This document shows, piece by piece, positions 6,520 to 13,684 of a stretch of 38,300 nucleotides of DNA. Numbering within the stretch: the stretch's first letter is position 1; each line of letters opens with the position of its first letter. A program made the translations under genes and the position numbers. The notes under the pieces are model-generated. The model made no database searches. It was given only the letters and a program-made list of their open reading frames with translations, and was not told the origin of the DNA. Source of the DNA: a virus; the IMG/VR virus record IMGVR_UViG_3300032092_000099, positions 1 through 38,300 of that record; one strand, 5' to 3'.

Positions 6520-7061
6520 AAAACTTAGCAACCGCATTGGTCAAAGCACAAAAGGCGTTTGGCCCTGCTTTAAAGACATCTACAAACCCGCATTTCAAAT
6601 CGCGCTACGCTGACCTTGCTTCTTGCGTTGAAGCGGTTATAGACGCGCTAAACAACAACGGCATTTTCTTGTTTCAAACCACTTCAGAACATATCGATGG
6701 AATACTTTGCGAAACAAGTTTTTTGCATGAATCGGGCGAAAGATTAGATTGCGGCAAATTATTTTTTCCCGCACCCAAACATGACCCGCAAGGTTTTATG
6801 TCGTGCTTAACTTATATCCGCAGGGCTTCATTGATGGCGGCTACGGGGCAAGCCCCTGAAGATGACGATGGCAATGCCACGATGCGTAAAACTACAGTTG
6901 ATGAAACAATCCTTATAGACCACTTAGCCGCTATTGAGGCATCAACCGACCAAGATGGTTTAAAGAACGCCTACAAAGCCGCTTATACCGCTTGTAATGG
7001 CAATCCTGATTGGCAAAAGAAAGTTATTGCCGCCAAAGATAAAGTAAAGGCAAAACTATGA
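6516..7061 (+). CDS. erf: ERF-family single-strand annealing protein
   Basis: 181 aa. Residues 23-37 (TNPHFKSRYADLASC) are the hallmark of the ERF superfamily, followed by the expected beta core (GIFLFQTTSEH, GILCETSFLHESGERL) and SCLTYIRRASLMAATG, where ERF proteins have the conserved TYxRR-x4 helix. The C-terminal 50 residues are a helical extension. ERF proteins pair complementary single strands during phage recombination and genome circularisation. ATGA coupling to the YqaJ exonuclease downstream gives a Red-like two-gene recombinase unit. Confidence 0.9.
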   Translation: MKNLATALVKAQKAFGPALKTSTNPHFKSRYADLASCVEAVIDALNNNGIFLFQTTSEHIDGILCETSFLHESGERLDCGKLFFPAPKHDPQGFMSCLTYIRRASLMAATGQAPEDDDGNATMRKTTVDETILIDHLAAIEASTDQDGLKNAYKAAYTACNGNPDWQKKVIAAKDKVKAKL

Positions 7062-7690
7062 TTGAAAAAGTTGAACAAGGTACGCCCGAATGGTTTGCCG
7101 CCCGCTTGGGTAATGTCACGGCATCCCGCGTTGCTGATGTAATCGCCAAAACTAAAAGCGGCTATTCGGCATCACGCGAAAACTACATGGCGCAATTGAT
7201 TTGCGAACGAATGACGGGTACGGTTGCAGAATCGTACACAAATGCGGCAATGGCTTGGGGTACAGAAACCGAACCGCTTGCCCGCGCCGCTTATGAGTCC
7301 CTAGCCGATGTTTTGGTTGATGAAGTAGGGTATATCGCCCACCCAACAATTGAACGCGCAGGGGCATCGCCTGATGGCTTGATAGGCTTGTTTGGCTTAC
7401 TGGAAATTAAATGCCCTAATACGGCAACGCACATAGATACATTGATTAGCGAACAAGTACCGACAAAGTACATAACCCAAATGCAATGGCAAATGTCTTG
7501 CACGGGTCGCACATGGGCAGATTTCGTATCGTTTGACCCACGCTTACCAAGCGGGTTACAAATGTTTGTTAAGCGCGTTGAATTTGATGCGGAATATGTG
7601 GCAATGCTTAAAGAAGAAGTGATTAAGTTCTTAGCCGAACTTGATGCCAAAATTAGTAAACTGAATGAAAGATTAAACCATGTCAACTAA
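7058..7690 (+). CDS. YqaJ-type phage exonuclease
   Basis: 210 aa, normal for lambda-exonuclease-like YqaJ proteins. QGTPEWFAARLGNVTASR at 7-24 is the N-terminal signature; WGTETEPLARAAYE at 67-80; SPDG with D106; LEIKCP with E116 and K118; then QMQWQMSCTG with Q141/Q144. These form the PD-(D/E)XK active site. It resects double-strand ends 5' to 3' to feed the annealase encoded upstream. The last 25 residues are helical and extend into the overlap with the next gene (11 nt). Confidence 0.9.
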   Translation: MIEKVEQGTPEWFAARLGNVTASRVADVIAKTKSGYSASRENYMAQLICERMTGTVAESYTNAAMAWGTETEPLARAAYESLADVLVDEVGYIAHPTIERAGASPDGLIGLFGLLEIKCPNTATHIDTLISEQVPTKYITQMQWQMSCTGRTWADFVSFDPRLPSGLQMFVKRVEFDAEYVAMLKEEVIKFLAELDAKISKLNERLNHVN

Positions 7691-7913
7691 ATTAGATTTA
7701 ATCGCCGTAGTGGGCGAATACACCGATGCCCAAGGCAACAACAAAAAACGCTTTGCCAAGGTTGGTACGCTTTGGGATAAAGGGCAGGGCATTAGCCTAA
7801 AGATTGATAATGTGCCGCTTAATTGGGATGGTTGGCTTAGTGCTAAACCGCCGCTAGAACCCAAAACAACCAAGCAATCCGCGCCTGTATTTGATGACGA
7901 TGCGCCCTTCTAA
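7680..7913 (+). CDS. Small protein with SSB-type acidic C-terminal tip
   Basis: 77 aa. A short beta-rich body (LIAVVGEYTDAQGNNKKRFAKVG, split here as LIAVVGEYTDAQ and GNNKKRFAKVGTLW) is followed by a Pro/Lys-rich linker and a final FDDDAPF (71-77). That is nearly identical to the DDDIPF tip by which bacterial SSBs recruit DNA-repair partners. The length is too small for a full SSB OB fold. Position directly after the exonuclease, with an 11-nt overlap, suggests a single-strand-binding or partner-recruiting recombination accessory. The family is otherwise unnamed here. Confidence 0.65.
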   Translation: MSTKLDLIAVVGEYTDAQGNNKKRFAKVGTLWDKGQGISLKIDNVPLNWDGWLSAKPPLEPKTTKQSAPVFDDDAPF

Positions 7914-7921
7914 ATAAAAAC

Positions 7922-7940
7922 GGGGGAAATTAAGTACCCC
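7922..7940 (+). other. GGGG/CCCC hairpin in leader
   Basis: A G-tract (7922-7926) and CCCC (7937-7940) can form a 4-bp stem with a loop of about 10 nt, 21 nt upstream of the ATG at 7961. It belongs to the series of leader hairpins in the rightward operon. Confidence 0.4.
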
Positions 7941-7960
7941 AATTTATAGGACATTACAAA

Positions 7961-8455
7961 ATGAACGATTTATTTGAAGAAGAATATTTAGCCAAGATTA
8001 GTGCAGATTATTTAAAAGTTTTGCAAAACGATGGCGGCAATTGCCCATGTTGTAAACGCTTCGGAAAGTTCAACGGGTTTACCATCACGCATAAGAACGC
8101 GCAAGCATTGATTTGGATTTACAAAAGTGCGGGCGTTGATGGTTGGGTAAACACCGCTAAAAATGCACCACGTGAATTTATGCGGGCTAAAACTTTTACC
8201 AATATGCGTTATTGGGAATTGATTGAAGCGCACCCAAACGATAGAAAAGACGTAAAGGGTTCGGGCTATTGGCGCATCACGCAAAAAGGCATCAATTACA
8301 TTAACGGGCAAATGCGCTTGCCTAAAAAAATATTTGTTTACAACCGTAAATTAGTCGGCTACGGTGAACAACAACTTTACTTTAAAGAATGTTTTAAAGA
8401 ATACTTTAATCTTGAAGAAGCAATGAATACACGGTTTTATTTAGAATCAACTTAA
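7961..8455 (+). CDS. Unknown phage protein with Cys pair
   Basis: 164 aa. A CPCC motif (residues about 28-31), preceded by DGGN and followed by KRFGKFNGF, suggests a half zinc knuckle. The middle (YWELIEAHPNDRK, then SGYWRITQKGINYINGQ) looks like a winged-helix element, and the end is helical. A DNA-binding role at the end of the recombination operon is possible but unproven. Its 3' end overlaps the convergent lysozyme gene by 9 bp. Confidence 0.6.
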   Translation: MNDLFEEEYLAKISADYLKVLQNDGGNCPCCKRFGKFNGFTITHKNAQALIWIYKSAGVDGWVNTAKNAPREFMRAKTFTNMRYWELIEAHPNDRKDVKGSGYWRITQKGINYINGQMRLPKKIFVYNRKLVGYGEQQLYFKECFKEYFNLEEAMNTRFYLEST

Positions 8456-8950
8456 AAACAAAGCGCGTTCGGCCTGTCTGCGTTTGACTAACCCTTTTAC
8501 TTCTTTGCCACCCGCTTTTGTCCATGACATAAAGGCATCAGCGGCGGCATCCCATTCACCACGATTTACTTTTATGCGAATGGTAGAACGCTGATAGTTT
8601 CCAAGCCCTGCGTTGTATGCAAAAGAAACAATAGAGTCGAATTTGCTTTGATGACCAACCAAATTAGGGCTAAGTCTAAGAACACCACGTTCAAAAATAT
8701 CAATGTCCATTTTGAACAAATCGACCAATTCCGATTTTTCCCACGCACGGTTATCCCCTTCTTTTAGTTGATAGTCGCCACGGATTAAACCCGTGTAACC
8801 TTCTTTACGAATGTTTGGCAAGGCTAATTGGTCGCTATACATTGCGTGACCGTAGCCTACTGTCCAAATCGCGGCACTACACCGATACGGGCGCGTTCTG
8901 TAGCCCTCAAAGAAGTGCATTAAATGTTCGCCTTCTTTGCTGATTTTCAT
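8447..8950 (-). CDS. Endolysin, GH24 (T4-type) lysozyme
   Basis: 167 aa from ATG 8950, which overlaps the holin stop (ATGA). Catalytic layout E15-x8-C24-x5-T30 (FFEGYRTRPYRC, then IWTVGYGH) is that of GH24 muramidases, with Cys where T4 lysozyme has Asp, as in P1 Lyz. The later LVGHQSKFDSIVSFAYNAG and KGLVKRRQAERALF are family signatures. It cleaves peptidoglycan from the periplasm. There is no signal peptide or SAR helix at the N-terminus, so release should need the holin encoded immediately upstream. Confidence 0.9.
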   Translation of the reverse strand: MKISKEGEHLMHFFEGYRTRPYRCSAAIWTVGYGHAMYSDQLALPNIRKEGYTGLIRGDYQLKEGDNRAWEKSELVDLFKMDIDIFERGVLRLSPNLVGHQSKFDSIVSFAYNAGLGNYQRSTIRIKVNRGEWDAAADAFMSWTKAGGKEVKGLVKRRQAERALFLS

Positions 8951-9450
8951 TTTTTGTTCCACCCGCGTGAACCAAACCAAAAACCAATGATGCCGCCAAG
9001 CATAGCCATTTCATCCGAACTAAAAATAATGTCGGACAAACGAATTAAATCATCCATGTTTTGCACAAGGCTAGGGCGCGTATAAATGTAGTACGCAATC
9101 CAAGCATTGATAGCACAAAGTTCAAAAACAAAAATGTAGGTAATTGTTGGGCGCACCGTGCCAACATAATTAGCAACCCAAGTAGATGCGCGTTCTAAAA
9201 CCTTTTCATCATGCTTTAGTGCCGCTTCCGTCATTTGTGCTTCTGTTTCCATTGCAATTTGGTCGGTGCGGATTTCTTCAATACGCGCTTGGGCGGCAAA
9301 TCCCGCGGCGGCTAACTGTAGTTCGCGTTCTGTTTGCATCCTAGCCAAAGCAAGTTCATGCGCTTGGTCGGCTTTGTTTTGAAAGTAATCAAGTAGTTTT
9401 GGCAAACCCGAAATGAGTAAACCGCCAAGTGTAGAAAATAGTGAAAGCAT
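8947..9450 (-). CDS. 3TM-type holin (GTA_holin_3TM-like)
   Basis: 167 aa. Hydrophobic N-terminus (LSLFSTLGGLLISGLPKLL), a long charged helix (residues about 25-90), then TVRPTITYIFVFELCAINAW as a membrane span and a last one in MLGGIIGFWFGSRGW. The closing GFWFGSR with a basic tail is typical of the 3TM holins first described in gene transfer agents. It should form the membrane lesion that lets the lysozyme out; the two genes are coupled by 4 nt. Confidence 0.8.
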   Translation of the reverse strand: MLSLFSTLGGLLISGLPKLLDYFQNKADQAHELALARMQTERELQLAAAGFAAQARIEEIRTDQIAMETEAQMTEAALKHDEKVLERASTWVANYVGTVRPTITYIFVFELCAINAWIAYYIYTRPSLVQNMDDLIRLSDIIFSSDEMAMLGGIIGFWFGSRGWNKK

Positions 9451-9599
9451 TACAGTCCAATCATTCCAAGAAGTTTAGAAACAATCTTATCTGCTAAAGA
9501 ATCAGGAATAAACTTCAGCAAACCAAGCACCCATATCACGATACATAACCTAACAAAGATTTTGAGGAATTGGTCAAATTGTTTTTGGTACTCATTCAC
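9450..9599 (-). CDS. Small membrane protein of the lysis region (49 aa)
   Basis: Start taken as GTG 9599: it overlaps the upstream stop (GTGA) and has AAGGTG 6 nt upstream. The ATG at 9623 lacks a Shine-Dalgarno sequence and would overlap the previous gene by 28 nt. The protein begins NEYQKQFDQFLKI after the start and has one hydrophobic helix (FVRLCIVIWVLGLLKFI), then an amphipathic end. Its stop and the holin start share a base (TAATG). It may be an antiholin or holin partner; that is inference. Confidence 0.6.
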   Translation of the reverse strand: MNEYQKQFDQFLKIFVRLCIVIWVLGLLKFIPDSLADKIVSKLLGMIGL

Positions 9600-10090
9600 C
9601 GCCCGCACCTTGTCGTAGCGCATAGTTCGGCAATTTGTGTAAGCCCCCAACCTACCGCGCCAATAAACATAACAATAACAACAATCGCAACCGCCCATTG
9701 CATTTGTTCGGCTTCTAAATCTTTTTGGCGTTGTTCTTCTTCTTTGGCTTTACGGGCGGCTATGGCATCATCTCTATCCATTTCAGCGGCGCGGGCTTTA
9801 ATCTTATTCCAAACGTCTATGTTTCCCGTTTGCATATAAAGCAATTGCAATTGGGATTCCAGTTTTGCGGTTTCCATCAACGCATTTTCTATTTGCATTG
9901 CAATGCTAAAGTTGGATTTGTTGCCCGACCTTTTGGCTTCAACCATTGCCTTGGTTGCTTGGCTACGCGCATCAAATAGTTTGCCAACAACGCCCGCTAA
10001 ACCGCCTAAATCGTTTGCAATCTTGGCGGCTTTACGAACTACTGCTATTGCGCTTTGTAGTCCTTCTAATGCGGTTATGGGGTCTATCAT
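9596..10090 (-). CDS. Coiled-coil protein with C-terminal TM segment
   Basis: 164 aa from ATG 10090, which overlaps the upstream stop (ATGA). The N-terminus MIDPITALEGLQSAIAVVRK resembles a family common in uncultured aquatic phages. A long helical region (residues 15-130), with a highly charged EMDRDDAIAARKAKEEEQRQ stretch, ends in a membrane helix (WAVAIVVIVMFIGAVGWGL) and a short tail. Position in the lysis cluster and topology recall spanin-like or holin-accessory proteins, but there is no direct match. Confidence 0.65.
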   Translation of the reverse strand: MIDPITALEGLQSAIAVVRKAAKIANDLGGLAGVVGKLFDARSQATKAMVEAKRSGNKSNFSIAMQIENALMETAKLESQLQLLYMQTGNIDVWNKIKARAAEMDRDDAIAARKAKEEEQRQKDLEAEQMQWAVAIVVIVMFIGAVGWGLTQIAELCATTRCGR

Positions 10091-10233
10091 TTGCGTACAA
10101 CTTTCACCCACTCAAGGCAAACAACTTTGCGGTTATAAACATCACCCGACCATGCCCATCGGATACAACGGTATTCTGTCTTATCAGATGCCGCTTGTGA
10201 TGCTGATAGAAAAACCACAAGCAACCAACGCAT
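10087..10233 (-). CDS. Tiny exported protein (48 aa)
   Basis: ATG 10233 directly follows the previous stop (TAA then ATG) and the TGA overlaps the next ATG. The N-terminus MRWLLVVFLSASQAAS looks like a short signal peptide with an AxA-type cleavage region; the remaining 32 residues contain two Cys (YRCIRWAW, VVCLEWV) that could pair in the periplasm. No lipobox, so it is not an obvious Rz1. Role unknown; position points to lysis. Confidence 0.55.
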   Translation of the reverse strand: MRWLLVVFLSASQAASDKTEYRCIRWAWSGDVYNRKVVCLEWVKVVRK

Positions 10234-10329
10234 TTACCCCCACCCTGCCCAAGCAATGATGTATGTGCCAAAAATGACAAATGCCACAATGCAAACCGCC
10301 GCTATAAATGCAACGGCGTAGTCTTTCAT
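10234..10329 (-). CDS. Tiny TM peptide (31 aa)
   Basis: ATG 10329 overlaps the stop of the upstream gene (ATGA at 10326-10329); TAA at 10234-10236 is followed at once by the next ATG. After MKDY the sequence is one membrane helix (AVAFIAAVCIVAFVIFGTYI) ending AWAGWG. It is too small for automated gene calls, but coupling on both sides supports it. Possibly a pinholin-like or accessory lysis peptide; unproven. Confidence 0.55.
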   Translation of the reverse strand: MKDYAVAFIAAVCIVAFVIFGTYIIAWAGWG

Positions 10330-10487
10330 TTCAAATGCACCAATGATGAATAAATCACGCCCGCCATGCCAAACAACATAGCCCCGCAAGCCTTAATAAT
10401 AATGCCTTCTAATCGCTTTATACGCGCACAAAGCATTTCATAACGCAATGTGCATATTTCTTCATGGGCTTCTAATTGTGTCGGCAT
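10326..10487 (-). CDS. Small protein with C-terminal TM segment (53 aa)
   Basis: Start at ATG 10487, preceded by AAGGT; longer frames run into the glycosyltransferase gene. Residues 1-33 are a charged helix (LEAHEEICTLRYEMLCARIKR) and 34-50 a hydrophobic segment (CGAMLFGMAGVIYSS). This is the shape of small phage haemolysin-XhlA-like or membrane-anchored coiled-coil proteins, though the family is not certain. First of the small membrane genes before the holin. Confidence 0.55.
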   Translation of the reverse strand: MPTQLEAHEEICTLRYEMLCARIKRLEGIIIKACGAMLFGMAGVIYSSLVHLK

Positions 10488-11565
10488 TTTCGACCTTATC
10501 AAAGGTTTTGTAATCGGCATCCATAAATTGCATATTGTTTCGCAATCTTTGGTCATCAGGTGCTAATTTTATGGCTTCTTGTAAAAGTTGTGTTGCTTCT
10601 TCTTTTAGCCCAAGATGCCAAGCAGAAATGCTACCCAAATCCCAAGGTTGTGCGCCCCATACATCAGGGTTCATTGTATAAACCAATTGTTTATCTTTTA
10701 TTTCAAGTGCCGATTTTGCCGCAGAATAACATTCGACCCAAAGGCTACGGCGGTAGCAGAACATTGCCAATTCGCACCAAGGTTCGCGGGTGTTAGGGGC
10801 TTCGGCAATTGCTAGGCGATACCACTTATGCGCTTCTACCGATTGCCCTAGTTCTTCATGCGCCTTACCCAACAAACGCATTGCATAGCATCGTTCGTTT
10901 TGCCAAGTGGCTTCGGGCATTGCAAGGTACTTATTAAGGGCGGTAATCGCATCGTGCCAACGCGCATAGAAAGTTAATTCCCGTGCGTGATAAAACGCGT
11001 TACGGGGACAATGTGCATCTTCTTTAACCGCAAGTTCCAGTAGCGGCATATATTGCCCGCGGGATTTTGTATTGTCGGGCAAGTGCTGAACCAATAACAT
11101 ATCGGTATGCGCGTAAATTTCCGTGATGCGACCATCAGGTCGGGGGTACTCATGGACCGCGTGCCAGAACCTATAGCCGTGCCGTGAAAAAATCTTTTCG
11201 TAAAAGAAAGATATTCCGCAACCCCAATCAAACTTGTATCGCAAGCGGGTTGTTTTGCCTAATTCCCAAACCCGTTCAATTTCTTCACGCCAACCTTTTT
11301 CTAATACTTCATCAAGGTCTAGGCTAATCACTACATCAATATCACGCGGCAATAATGCTAAAGCCGCATTACGGGCCAAATCAAACCGCCAAGGGCTAAT
11401 ACAAATATCGTGAACGATTGCACCACATTCCAAAGCCAATTTAACTGTATCGTCAGTTGAACCCGTATCGGCAATGCAAATTAAATCTGCATCTTTAGCC
11501 GAATCACAAAACCGCTGAACAAATTGCGCTTCGTTCTTGCTGATTGCGCTGATTGCTATTTTCAT
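10462..11565 (-). CDS. Glycosyltransferase family 2 with TPR-like C-terminus
   Basis: 367 aa from ATG 11565 (AGGA Shine-Dalgarno). MKIAISAISKNEAQF, DTGSTDDT (33-40) and DLDE (83-86) are the nucleotide-sugar-binding and DxD elements of a GT-A glycosyltransferase 2; SPWRFDLARNAAL is typical of this subgroup. Residues about 190-340 form repeated helices (ECYAMRLLGKAHEELGQSVE style) like TPR units. It may add sugar to host surface glycan, virion protein or DNA; the substrate is not visible. Its 5' 62 bp are overlapped by the HNH-AP2 gene. Confidence 0.8.
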   Translation of the reverse strand: MKIAISAISKNEAQFVQRFCDSAKDADLICIADTGSTDDTVKLALECGAIVHDICISPWRFDLARNAALALLPRDIDVVISLDLDEVLEKGWREEIERVWELGKTTRLRYKFDWGCGISFFYEKIFSRHGYRFWHAVHEYPRPDGRITEIYAHTDMLLVQHLPDNTKSRGQYMPLLELAVKEDAHCPRNAFYHARELTFYARWHDAITALNKYLAMPEATWQNERCYAMRLLGKAHEELGQSVEAHKWYRLAIAEAPNTREPWCELAMFCYRRSLWVECYSAAKSALEIKDKQLVYTMNPDVWGAQPWDLGSISAWHLGLKEEATQLLQEAIKLAPDDQRLRNNMQFMDADYKTFDKVENADTIRSP

Positions 11566-12049
11566 ATCTTGTCCTATTCCATTCACCAAAGTATTGTTGT
11601 TCGGCGGCTATCCTTGCATCGATGGCATCTTGTAAATTAACAAACCGCCCAATGTTAATTTGTTTAAAGTTTACTTTAATAATTGCCCGCCATTTGCCAG
11701 TTTGTTTGTCAAAACATACACCTTTAAAACCTGATGTATTGGCTTTTGATAGCCCAAGATTTTTGCCGTTTTGGTTGTTACTTGCTTCACGCAAATTGCA
11801 AATACGGTTGTCAGTCCTGATGCCGTTGATGTGGTCGATTTGGTCTTTAGGCCATTCACCGTAATGCAAAGCCCATGCAATCCTATGCGATTGCCAACGC
11901 TTTGGGCCTATGCAAATACCCGCGTAGCCGCTATGCAATAGCGTACCCGCTTCTTTCTTTTTGATGCGCCCTTTACCCTTGGCAACCCATCGAATTACAC
12001 CAGTATCAGGTTCATACGAAAGCAATGATTTAAGTTCATTTATATTCAT
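11504..12049 (-). CDS. HNH-AP2 homing-type endonuclease
   Basis: 181 aa from ATG 12049. H55 in SHRIAWALHYGEWP, then IDHINGIRTDNRICNLR (71-87) give the HNH nuclease; TSGFKGVCFDKQTGKWRA to the GEW at about 155-157 is an AP2 DNA-binding domain. Such genes spread as homing endonucleases in phages. The last 20 residues are encoded in the overlap with the glycosyltransferase start and do not look like domain sequence. This suggests the insertion ran on until the next stop in that frame. Confidence 0.85.
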   Translation of the reverse strand: MNINELKSLLSYEPDTGVIRWVAKGKGRIKKKEAGTLLHSGYAGICIGPKRWQSHRIAWALHYGEWPKDQIDHINGIRTDNRICNLREASNNQNGKNLGLSKANTSGFKGVCFDKQTGKWRAIIKVNFKQINIGRFVNLQDAIDARIAAEQQYFGEWNRTRYENSNQRNQQERSAICSAVL

Positions 12050-12069
12050 GCTTTCAATTATGCCACAAA

Positions 12070-12324
12070 TTAAGGTTTGGGGTATTTTGCTTTTACGGCT
12101 AAACACGCATCAATGTATGCTTGTATTTGCGTTTGGTCGCCTTTTACTACACCATCAATGTAATCTGTAATTGATGGATATTCAGCGGCACGGTTGCGTT
12201 GATATTGTGTTTTTTCTAATTCTAACTTTGCCGCTATTTCTTGCTGTTCTTGTAAATCCCATGCGGCTTCTTCTTCATCAGTAAACGGGATGTTGCCTTC
12301 GGGTGTTGCGTGAAATCTTGCCAT
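12070..12324 (-). CDS. Small tail-fibre-associated protein
   Basis: 84 aa. MARFHATPEGNIPFTDEEEA, a helical middle rich in Gln/Glu, and RAAEYPSITDYIDG ... LAVKAKYPKP. The RAxEYPSIxDQxD-like pattern with a terminal KxKYPKP is common in short proteins encoded after tail fibre genes of aquatic and enterobacterial phages; they are thought to be fibre assembly factors. Last gene of the fibre block; function by analogy only. Confidence 0.6.
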   Translation of the reverse strand: MARFHATPEGNIPFTDEEEAAWDLQEQQEIAAKLELEKTQYQRNRAAEYPSITDYIDGVVKGDQTQIQAYIDACLAVKAKYPKP

Positions 12325-12333
12325 GATTATTCC

Positions 12334-13218
12334 TTAACTATTCTTTAAGCCGTATAAACGAAATGTGCCAGTAAGAGTTCCGCTTCCCATATAAAGTTGA
12401 ATTCCTGTCATTGCAGAACCAATGCTTGCGTAGTTAACTGAAAAATGATAAACATGGGGTCTTGATGTTGTTCTATTTTCTTGCCCCGTTCCCCAAAATC
12501 CATGCGCTTTGGATGTGCTATTTACATTAGGGCAATAAATAATAAAAGTTCTATCGGGTGTTCCACCTGTATTTATATAACCGGCACTCGCCAAAAATCC
12601 TCGACTATCTGTTGGGCCTGTATTGCTTGTAACTGACCATGTGCTATCCATAACACCTATGATATAACCGTAAAGCGATGATGTTTGCAAAGTTCCACCA
12701 AGATAGATTTTTGCGTTCATTGCAACACTATCTGAACTAGATACATTTTGCGCAACAATCATATACATATCGTATGTGCTATTCATTCCCGTAACATCTA
12801 CAGTACTAGCCGCACTAGCAGTTACTGTATTTATGTAAATCCATGAACCACCACTAGGCGTTGACCAAGTAGGCGCAGAACCTGAACCCGCGCTTGTCAA
12901 TACTTGGCCCGATGTGCCACTAGAAATAGCCCCAAACGCACCCGCATTGTTGTATTGAACTTGGCCTGTAGAACCCGCAGGGGATGTTGTTGTAGGTGTT
13001 GACCATGTAGGTGAAGCACTAGAACCACCGCTTGTTAATACTTGCCCTGATGTGCCATAACTAGGCGTACTACCGACACCAATTGCTAATGTTGTACTAA
13101 CAGTTAATGCAGTTGTTCCATTGGTTTGCAATGCCAAAACACCGCTATTATCTGCGCTTGTTTTAAGCCCTGCTACGCCGCTTACTACGCCATCATCGGC
13201 ACTAATATTTGTTGCCAT
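12334..13218 (-). CDS. Tail fibre / receptor-binding protein
   Basis: 294 aa. Residues about 50-125 carry repeats of GTSGQVLTSxGSxxxPTWSTP, a well-known linker in phage tail fibres, with two clear copies. The C-terminal half is a beta-rich domain of about 165 residues starting WIYINTVTASAAS and ending GTFRLYGLKN, plausibly the receptor-binding tip. The N-terminus MATNISADDGVVSG would join the fibre shaft. Followed at 10 nt by the small fibre-associated gene. Confidence 0.75.
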   Translation of the reverse strand: MATNISADDGVVSGVAGLKTSADNSGVLALQTNGTTALTVSTTLAIGVGSTPSYGTSGQVLTSGGSSASPTWSTPTTTSPAGSTGQVQYNNAGAFGAISSGTSGQVLTSAGSGSAPTWSTPSGGSWIYINTVTASAASTVDVTGMNSTYDMYMIVAQNVSSSDSVAMNAKIYLGGTLQTSSLYGYIIGVMDSTWSVTSNTGPTDSRGFLASAGYINTGGTPDRTFIIYCPNVNSTSKAHGFWGTGQENRTTSRPHVYHFSVNYASIGSAMTGIQLYMGSGTLTGTFRLYGLKNS

Positions 13219-13220
13219 GC

Positions 13221-13676
13221 TTACTCCAATGTAATTGCATCAGGGTTATTGGGCCATGCGCTAAATGTTCTTGGTTCTGTAATAGTGCTTGGCAAATCGC
13301 GTAATGCTTGGCGGTATGTTGCCCATTCTGTTTTCTTAGCAATTGTGCAATCTACCGCTTGTGTCCAATCGCAAGCATTTAACAGTTGATTCCGTGTGCC
13401 GCGAATGTTAGACATTGCAGAATCTTTAGCCGCTTGTATTTCTTCCGCAGTTAATAATTGAACTTCAACAATAGATACAAATTCGCCATCATCATAAGCC
13501 GCGCATTGAACTAACTTTTGCGTTAGTCTGTCATGTGCTTTAAAGGCGTTGACCTTTTTGGCATTGTTAGCAGTTAAGAATTCATCGCTTGGGCCATTGG
13601 CATTAAACGATGTATTGGCAAACAGTTCGCGGTAATCGTTTACTGTAATTGGGTTTGTCAAAATTGCAATTTGCAT
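13221..13676 (-). CDS. Tail-fibre assembly chaperone-like protein (Phage_tail_APC)
   Basis: 151 aa. The C-terminal third has the family signature: RNQLLNACDWTQAVD, then WATYRQALRDLPST, as in proteins that help tail fibres fold. The N-terminal part (residues 1-75) is mixed and carries VNDYRELFANTSF. Encoded between two fibre genes, consistent with the role. A contribution to the fibre itself is the alternative. Confidence 0.7.
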   Translation of the reverse strand: MQIAILTNPITVNDYRELFANTSFNANGPSDEFLTANNAKKVNAFKAHDRLTQKLVQCAAYDDGEFVSIVEVQLLTAEEIQAAKDSAMSNIRGTRNQLLNACDWTQAVDCTIAKKTEWATYRQALRDLPSTITEPRTFSAWPNNPDAITLE

Positions 13677-13684
13677 AATATTCC

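Noticed and set aside
9623-9698. Cys/Tyr-rich N-terminal extension of the small membrane gene
   Set aside because: The residues are an out-of-frame reading of the upstream TM segment; GTG 9599 has both coupling and a Shine-Dalgarno sequence.
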